NCBI GenBank assembly: GCA_016860845.1
Contig: BOKF01000013.1
Location: 62,001 to 126,000 of the forward strand
DNA length: 64,000 bases
Source of the DNA: Chloroflexota bacterium
Lineage (GTDB): Bacteria > Chloroflexota > Anaerolineae > 4572-78 > J111
Direction of reading: 5' to 3'
The position numbers were made by a program, and so were the translations under genes. The notes under the pieces are model-generated. The model had not been told where the DNA came from and did not search any database. It was given only the letters and a program-made list of their open reading frames with translations. Of this stretch, positions 58,337-64,000 are shown in pieces (position 1 is the first letter of the stretch; each line of letters opens with the position of its first letter).

Positions 58337-61300
58337 TCACCCCTCTTCAAACCCGTAATGCTCGAACTTCAAGGTGCGACTGTTCTCATTGATGGTGCGA
58401 ACCGTGCTCTCGTCAAAGCCTTCCGGTCGCCTGGCGCTAATCTCGACGGTGATTTCAACCTCACAGCCGATTTGGCTGGTCAATCGCTCGATGATTTCTT
58501 CGACAATTAAACCGACATCTTTATTGACTCGCCGGGCGTCAATGCCGACCCGGCCGTAATAGCGTGATAGCACCTTTTTGACCGGCTCAGTCTTATCCAG
58601 GGGTTTCTTACCTCCAACCACATAATCCTCGCCCCCATTGCGGATGACAGTTTCTGGCGGCTTTACCGCTGGGGGTTCAGCCACGTGGTCGGGGTGAATT
58701 AAAAGACTTTTGTCGTCAAAGTAGACCTGCCCCAATTGACGTAGAACCAGCCCGGTATGGTAGCCTTGCTCATTTTTGCCGGTGGCGTAGGCAAAGGGAG
58801 CGTCCAGGCGACTCACGCCATCTTTGACGGCTTTGACCAATACCTCCTGGTCGAATAGGCGGGGCAGGTAGCAGTATTGGGCCAGATATTCCCAAAGCTG
58901 CTTCAGCCGCACTTCCCAGCCGCGCTCGGCGCTCCAGATGTAGCGGTCTAACTCCATCCGTAATATGTCGGGTGACCAGTCGTAGATAAGTAAACCATCA
59001 TTACGCAGCTTCCGGGCAGCCCGGTCGTAAAAATTATCGTCACCACTGATTTTGCTGGCCTGAAACTCAATTTTGCCCAAGGGGTCAGGCTGCACCGGAA
59101 CCAATAGCCAGTTGTAGGCTGAGCGCAGCCGCAAGTCAACCGTCTCATCCGCTTTTTGCAGGCTGGTGGCGACCTGGCGGCGCTGCTGAGCATCGAGGTT
59201 CAGTTCTTCTCGCTCCTCGTGAATGGAGCGCCAGGCCAGAAAGTCGCGCACGGCCAGACGGAGCGCCTCGGCGTCATTTTCGTCGGCGGCGATGAAGAGC
59301 AGCATGTTTTTATAAAGGCGCTGGCCATTGCCCCGGCTCTCCAGGAAGCGTTGGGCCTCCTTGCCGGCGCTGGACTCGCCGTTGCTGCGCTTGTGGACGG
59401 CGCGGGGATGGAGCACGACCACCCTGGCCCGGGCTTCGTCCAGCACGTCTGAGGTTTCGGGTGGGGCGACGTGGAAGGCGGCGAAATCGCGGTTCTTCGG
59501 CACCTTCCGTAACCGTTCGATGAGCTGGGCGTCAAGCTCGTCCTCGGCAAAGCTCTGAGCGCGATCGCGGGCCAGCTTGTTGACCGTGGGGCGCGAGTCA
59601 TACCAGTAGCGGCTGCCGTCGGTGTAGAGGTAGGTAAGCTGCCCGCTCAACCGGCGCAGGGCGTCGCCGAAGACGGCCGCCGGTTCGCCGGGCTGGGCGC
59701 AGCCAAGCCGAATCCGCACTTCTTCCAATCCCCGCACCCGCTGCTCGGCCACCGAGGGGGCGCTGCCGACAAAGATGGTGCGAGCCACCCGCCGGGCGGC
59801 GCTGTACCGGCCCAGCGCCGGAACCTGGCCGTCAATCGCCAGAGGACGCGACTCGTGGCCGTCTATGTCCGTTTCATACACCGCGGCCCAGGTATCGGGC
59901 AGGTAGCGCAGCAGTTCGTTGCGCACCGGCGTCGTATCGAGGGGCAATGTACCGGGCAGGATCAGCAGCGATTGGTCGCCGCGGGTCCAGAGCTGGTGGA
60001 TGACGGCGGCCATCAGCCGCAGCACACCGCGGGTGCGCTGGAAGCGTTCCAGGGTGGACCAATCCTGGTAGAGCCGATCAAATAGCTCAGGGTGGATGGG
60101 GTAAGCTGACCGCATCCGCTCCAGGTAATCCCGCTCGGCCACCCCAGCCGGGAACTCGCCGGAGGTGTTGCGATACATATCGCCAAAGGCGTTGACCACG
60201 GCATCACGGCTGGCGTAATTAATATCGCTGGCAAAGAGCCGCCGCCGCACGATTTCAAAACTCTCGGTGGCGGTGACCGGCTTCCAGATGGACTCGATCC
60301 GCCCGACAATGTGCGACAGCGTTTCCAGGGCCGCCCGGCCTGCCTGACCGCCGACCTCAATATCCGACTCCGGCAGCGAGATGAGCAGCATTGCCTCCGG
60401 CGAACCTTTGACGGCTTCGGTCAGCGACTGCATAAAGGTCATAATCGCCTCAAACGTGCCCGCCGGCAGCCGGTCCACGCCGTACAGGTTGCGGGCATAG
60501 GCCACCAATTCGTCAATGATGATCAAACACGGTCCAAACTGGAAGAGTAGCTCTTTGAGGGTGTTGGAGCCGGGGCTGACCCCGCTCTGGTCGGCTTGCT
60601 CGACCAGTTTGTAGCCGGGCAGCCCGCCCAGTTGGTAGGCCAGCTCGCCCCACAGAGTCCGGATAGTCACCTCCGAATATTGGCGCGGCCGGGCGGGGTC
60701 GAGGGCGGTGCCGACGAGGACGGCGATGTTGGCTTCGGGCAGGTCGGTGTGGTTGATCTGCGCGGCAATGCGCTCGCCGCCGGGGAAGTCGGCCAGCTTG
60801 ATTTTGCCCCCGGCCAGGTGGTACAAGGCCAGCATGCTGTGGGTTTTGCCACCGCCAAAAGTGGTTTGGAGCTGCACGACCGGGTCGCCGCCCTGGGCAG
60901 CCAGGCGATTGATGCCCGTGACCAACAGGCTCAGCAGCCCTTCGGTTAGATAGGTGCGGCAGAAAAATTCGACGGGGTCCTGGTATTCCACTTCGGCGGT
61001 CCCGGCCACGACCTGAGACAGGTCGGCGGCGAACTCGGCTTGGATATAGCGGCCGCTGGCCACATCGGGATGAGGCTGGACCACGGCCCGCCAGGGCTTG
61101 AGGCCGGCCAGGGTGGTGACTTCGGTCGAGGCCAGCGGCCCGGTATCTTTCTTGGCCTTCTTGGCCTCAGCCTCGAAACGCAGACGCAGCAGCTCCTTAC
61201 CAGTTTCCTCGACAACCGCCGCTTCCTTGGCCGCGCTGACCATTTTCAGCAGGCGGGCGGCGGTGTCGGCGATGCGGTAGGCTTCGTCGTTGCCGAAGGC

Positions 61301-61630
61301 GCTCTGGTGCGCCCAGGCGTTGCGGGCTTCGAGCATCTCGCTGGTGTAGGAGCGGCCGGTATGGCCCAATTTGTCCTGAAAGACGTCATTCCAGCGCCGG
61401 ATCATCAGGTTTAGGCAGCCATGGGTGTCCAGTGCCTTTAAGAGCGCGGCGTCACCGGCGCGAGCTTCAGGCGGCAAGCCCCCATAGCTGCCGGTGGCCA
61501 GAGTGCTGTCAATGATGTCCACATAGCGGTTTTTGTAGACCTGGCGATATTCGCGCAGGATGAAGGGCCCCAGGCCCTCCTTCAAGGCGGCCATAACCCG
61601 TCCGACTCGTTCGGTGTTGCTCAGTGCCAT
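58337..61630 (-). CDS. DUF499 ATPase with an N-terminal Swt1-like HEPN domain
   Basis: A 1,097-residue protein from MALSNTER, preceded by GGAGG. The first ~130 residues resemble Swt1-family HEPN domains (LNLMIRRWNDVFQDKLG), with EARNAWAHQ giving an RX4H ribonuclease motif. The DUF499 ATPase has Walker A QTTFGGGKTHSMLALYH and Walker B CLIIIDELVAYARNLYG. DUF499 proteins are found with DUF1156 methyltransferases and helicases in defence islands. Here the DUF1156 gene is only 14 bases upstream. The protein probably senses or translocates foreign DNA and may cut RNA. Confidence 0.85.
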   Translation of the reverse strand: MALSNTERVGRVMAALKEGLGPFILREYRQVYKNRYVDIIDSTLATGSYGGLPPEARAGDAALLKALDTHGCLNLMIRRWNDVFQDKLGHTGRSYTSEMLEARNAWAHQSAFGNDEAYRIADTAARLLKMVSAAKEAAVVEETGKELLRLRFEAEAKKAKKDTGPLASTEVTTLAGLKPWRAVVQPHPDVASGRYIQAEFAADLSQVVAGTAEVEYQDPVEFFCRTYLTEGLLSLLVTGINRLAAQGGDPVVQLQTTFGGGKTHSMLALYHLAGGKIKLADFPGGERIAAQINHTDLPEANIAVLVGTALDPARPRQYSEVTIRTLWGELAYQLGGLPGYKLVEQADQSGVSPGSNTLKELLFQFGPCLIIIDELVAYARNLYGVDRLPAGTFEAIMTFMQSLTEAVKGSPEAMLLISLPESDIEVGGQAGRAALETLSHIVGRIESIWKPVTATESFEIVRRRLFASDINYASRDAVVNAFGDMYRNTSGEFPAGVAERDYLERMRSAYPIHPELFDRLYQDWSTLERFQRTRGVLRLMAAVIHQLWTRGDQSLLILPGTLPLDTTPVRNELLRYLPDTWAAVYETDIDGHESRPLAIDGQVPALGRYSAARRVARTIFVGSAPSVAEQRVRGLEEVRIRLGCAQPGEPAAVFGDALRRLSGQLTYLYTDGSRYWYDSRPTVNKLARDRAQSFAEDELDAQLIERLRKVPKNRDFAAFHVAPPETSDVLDEARARVVVLHPRAVHKRSNGESSAGKEAQRFLESRGNGQRLYKNMLLFIAADENDAEALRLAVRDFLAWRSIHEEREELNLDAQQRRQVATSLQKADETVDLRLRSAYNWLLVPVQPDPLGKIEFQASKISGDDNFYDRAARKLRNDGLLIYDWSPDILRMELDRYIWSAERGWEVRLKQLWEYLAQYCYLPRLFDQEVLVKAVKDGVSRLDAPFAYATGKNEQGYHTGLVLRQLGQVYFDDKSLLIHPDHVAEPPAVKPPETVIRNGGEDYVVGGKKPLDKTEPVKKVLSRYYGRVGIDARRVNKDVGLIVEEIIERLTSQIGCEVEITVEISARRPEGFDESTVRTINENSRTLKFEHYGFEEG

Positions 61631-61644
61631 GCGTGCCTCCTGTT

Positions 61645-64000
61645 TTAGCCAAATAGTCGTCCTTGCTGGTACTGCTCGCGGAACTGGACGGCCTGCTCCT
61701 GGCTGGCTCCCCAACTGATGACCAGGGCGTTGTAATCGCGAGCGTGATCGGTCCAGCCTTTGCGCTCGCAGATGCTGTAGAGACGGTAGGCCAACTGGCG
61801 AGCCTCGGCGGCCATGTCCGGCGACAACTTAGCCAGCAGCCGGGCCGCGCCTTCTTCGCCGTAGGTATTGAGCCGCTCGATCAGGTGGTGGGTGGCCTCC
61901 CAGGTGGTCAGGCGGCGATCCGTGGCCGGATCCCAGCCCGGCTCCAGCTCCGACCAGTGATAGAGCCGGACCTTACCCGCACCCGATTCCAGCAGCCCGG
62001 CGTTGGCCAGGCCGTCCACGCTGGTGTTTTTGGCCCGGGCCAGCACATCCGCCTGACCGAAGGGGCCGGCCTTGAAGCCGAACTGCTCGAACCAGGCGAT
62101 GGCAAAGCGGGAGTCCTGGTCCATATCCCCTTCCTGCTCGGCCAGGTAAGTATCTAATTCGTAGTTGATAAGCTGCAAGGCGGTGCGCACGCTCAAACGC
62201 TGGCCGTCCGGCTCCAGCACTTTGCTGTACCTGCTGTAGACGGCCATCCCCGGCCCGATGCTGGCCTGAGCCAGGTCCACCGGGGCAATGTTGCCTGATT
62301 GCAACTTCCGCAGAGCCTCGGGCAGTTCCCGTCTCAAGGTTTTGACAAACTCTTGGCGAGAGGTGATAGGTGCGCTGTTCGGGCGGGGACGGCAGACCAA
62401 GATAATGGAGGATGCCAGGGCACTTATATCCTTTTTAAGATTAGTAACAAGTTCAGTTCTGATAGGCCATGTACCTGTTATCACAAAACCAGTGCGTACA
62501 AGTCCTTCTAACATGGTTTCCCAACCAGTAGAAGCAACATACTCGCCAGGTTGCCCTACATCATCAACTTCTGACTCAGCTTGTTTAAAAGCATAGAATA
62601 CAGTGAGCGGGTAATCAACGTCTGCACAATTACGGATATGGCGGAAAGTTTTTTCTAATCCTTCTTCAAAAAATTGGCGTGCCTTTTCCCTTACTCCGTT
62701 GAAACGGTGAGATACAGCTACTAATTCTTGCGATTTTGGGACTAAGATTGTATTGAATAAATCTGGATATGATCTCCGCAATGAGCGACGAAGCCAAATA
62801 TAGAAAAAATCTGAGAGTTCTGCGTAGCTGATGTTGTCGTAATAAGGCGGATCTGTGCAAATCATTGGAGTCAAATCTAACTTGAAAGATGCTGCATCAC
62901 TGAGAACAGCCTCACCACGCGATGAAGGATTAACGAATAAATTCTCAAGATTGTTAGTAATCCCTGAAATTTGTAGCAAGAAATTTCCGCTTGAATCACT
63001 GAATGGATTACCTTCAGCGAAGTCCCAAGTCATCGGTAATGCCTGTCGTCCAAATGTACTAGTAATGGTCTCATACTTAATACCTGAATGCCACGTACAG
63101 ATTTTTGTTAGGTAGTTTGCCAAGCGATCAAGTGCAAATGCTAAATATGTGATTATTGCATTAGAATATTCAGAGGAACTAATATTACCAGTAGCAGGTA
63201 ATCCAGAATTTTTAGCTGCTTGATACACTTGTCCCCAGACCTCACTTATCAAATCATTAAAAGTAGTTAATGTCACGAGTTGTCGAGAAGTGAAAATTTC
63301 ACTCCAGTACTTAATTCCGTAACCTCGACCACTAACCAAAGTGGGGGTATCTTGATTCATTTCTTCTTCTGGCATCCAATCAGGAGATATGGTTTTGGCG
63401 AACTTTTGCTGCTCATCATTAGGTGGTAGATAAATGCGACCTCTTTCGCCTTCAGCCACAATTGCCATTAGCTGACTATCGTTATGCTTTGCGAGGAACT
63501 GGGCACGAATACTTTCTTCAGAAGCAACCTGCCCACAGGCTAGACAATAAAATTTTGCGCCACGGCCAATTTTTGGCGATTTTGGAGGCGTGCCATTACC
63601 TGAATTTACAACAAAATTGATTTGAGGGGGTTTAACACTGTAATCAACTTCAGGCTTAATCCATGCCTCTTTACCTTTTTTAGTTGCGAGTTGAAAGGAT
63701 CGAGCCAACGGCATTTGTGCTCCGCAGGCAGGATTCGGGCATCTAACCGTTTGCACCCAAAGCCATGCAATTATCGTAGCTTCTCCACCACCATATTCGG
63801 AAGTGAGCTTCACTCTCGGGTACAAATGGCCGATCCGCTCCCAGGCCCGGTCGCGCATCCACTCGCCGTAGTAACGCACGTCGGCGGCCAATCCTGCCGC
63901 CCCTTTCCAGCCGCCTGTGCCGGCGGTACCCTGGCGGTCGCGGGGGTTCACCGGCGGTTGATTGGCAAATTTGGGCGGGATTTCGATCAGGGCTTTGTTG
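61645..64000 (-). CDS. DUF1156-type DNA adenine methyltransferase (5' partial)
   Basis: The frame stays open to the window end; the GTG at 63951 is internal, since NKALIEIPPKFANQPPVNP reads through it. About 785 residues are visible. The catalytic motif IV is TDPPYYDNISYAELSDFF; the SAM-binding FxGxG part lies beyond the window. Other family marks are GLAADVRYYGEWM, a CPNPACGAQMPL zinc site and PKIGRGAKFYCLACG. It modifies adenine in DNA, which could mark self DNA for the rest of the operon. Confidence 0.85.
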   Translation of the reverse strand, partial: NKALIEIPPKFANQPPVNPRDRQGTAGTGGWKGAAGLAADVRYYGEWMRDRAWERIGHLYPRVKLTSEYGGGEATIIAWLWVQTVRCPNPACGAQMPLARSFQLATKKGKEAWIKPEVDYSVKPPQINFVVNSGNGTPPKSPKIGRGAKFYCLACGQVASEESIRAQFLAKHNDSQLMAIVAEGERGRIYLPPNDEQQKFAKTISPDWMPEEEMNQDTPTLVSGRGYGIKYWSEIFTSRQLVTLTTFNDLISEVWGQVYQAAKNSGLPATGNISSSEYSNAIITYLAFALDRLANYLTKICTWHSGIKYETITSTFGRQALPMTWDFAEGNPFSDSSGNFLLQISGITNNLENLFVNPSSRGEAVLSDAASFKLDLTPMICTDPPYYDNISYAELSDFFYIWLRRSLRRSYPDLFNTILVPKSQELVAVSHRFNGVREKARQFFEEGLEKTFRHIRNCADVDYPLTVFYAFKQAESEVDDVGQPGEYVASTGWETMLEGLVRTGFVITGTWPIRTELVTNLKKDISALASSIILVCRPRPNSAPITSRQEFVKTLRRELPEALRKLQSGNIAPVDLAQASIGPGMAVYSRYSKVLEPDGQRLSVRTALQLINYELDTYLAEQEGDMDQDSRFAIAWFEQFGFKAGPFGQADVLARAKNTSVDGLANAGLLESGAGKVRLYHWSELEPGWDPATDRRLTTWEATHHLIERLNTYGEEGAARLLAKLSPDMAAEARQLAYRLYSICERKGWTDHARDYNALVISWGASQEQAVQFREQYQQGRLFG

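Noticed and set aside
51365..64000. BREX or DISARM locus
   Set aside because: No PglZ, BrxC, BrxL, DrmA or DrmB homologue is visible. The DUF1156/DUF499/NERD-helicase set is different.

Overview
The window looks like a chromosomal segment of a Chloroflexota bacterium, probably from the Anaerolineae or Caldilineae side. This is inferred from the gene mix: a GH13_18 phosphorylase, a glycosyltransferase fused to PA14 and NHL repeats, and tandem DDAH-like hydrolases. Many intergenic palindromes and FGE-domain conflict proteins point the same way. No rRNA or tRNA is visible, so the assignment is tentative.

Positions 1-35 kb are ordinary host chromosome. In order they hold a partial sucrose-phosphorylase-like GH13 enzyme, a large mosaic membrane glycosyltransferase, and a sulfate ABC transporter (cysW, cysT, sbp) whose CysA ATPase is fused to two universal-stress domains. 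Next come an OmpR-type two-component system and an SDR epimerase whose 3' end was duplicated by an inserted AbiEii-like module. A DsrE/PPC/ECF-S operon follows, preceded by a structured leader RNA with a terminator and a 17-codon ORF. After tryptophan 2,3-dioxygenase and an alpha/beta-hydrolase/acyl-CoA-ligase fusion lies a ModE regulator beside the remnant of a lost ABC ATPase. The rest of this part is a BtpA/PfkB pair, two DDAH-like paralogues upstream of a polar amino acid ABC transporter, VapBC, and the two TRAP permease subunits without a binding protein.

Positions 35.2-50.9 kb are an integrated mobile element. It has a large serine recombinase whose reading frame runs antisense into dctM, a membrane-anchored P-loop ATPase, a DUF2637-like protein, a divergent control region with a putatively leaderless XRE repressor, a DnaB helicase, and a lambda-O-like initiator with palindromic iterons inside its coding sequence. 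It also carries a tyrosine recombinase and a train of small genes sharing an AAAGGATAA translation-initiation motif. No capsid, portal or large terminase gene is seen, so it resembles an integrative plasmid or an AICE-like element more than a prophage.

Positions 51.3-64 kb are a tightly spaced minus-strand defence operon. In transcription order it encodes a DUF1156 adenine methyltransferase (cut by the window end), a DUF499 ATPase with an N-terminal HEPN motif, a NERD-helicase, a small membrane protein, an unknown protein, a NACHT-FGE STAND ATPase and a TIR-FGE protein. The last two share an N-terminal adaptor-like domain. The TIR-FGE protein ends in a segment that looks like the variable region of a diversity-generating retroelement target. 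This composite operon is the best candidate for an undescribed system in the window.
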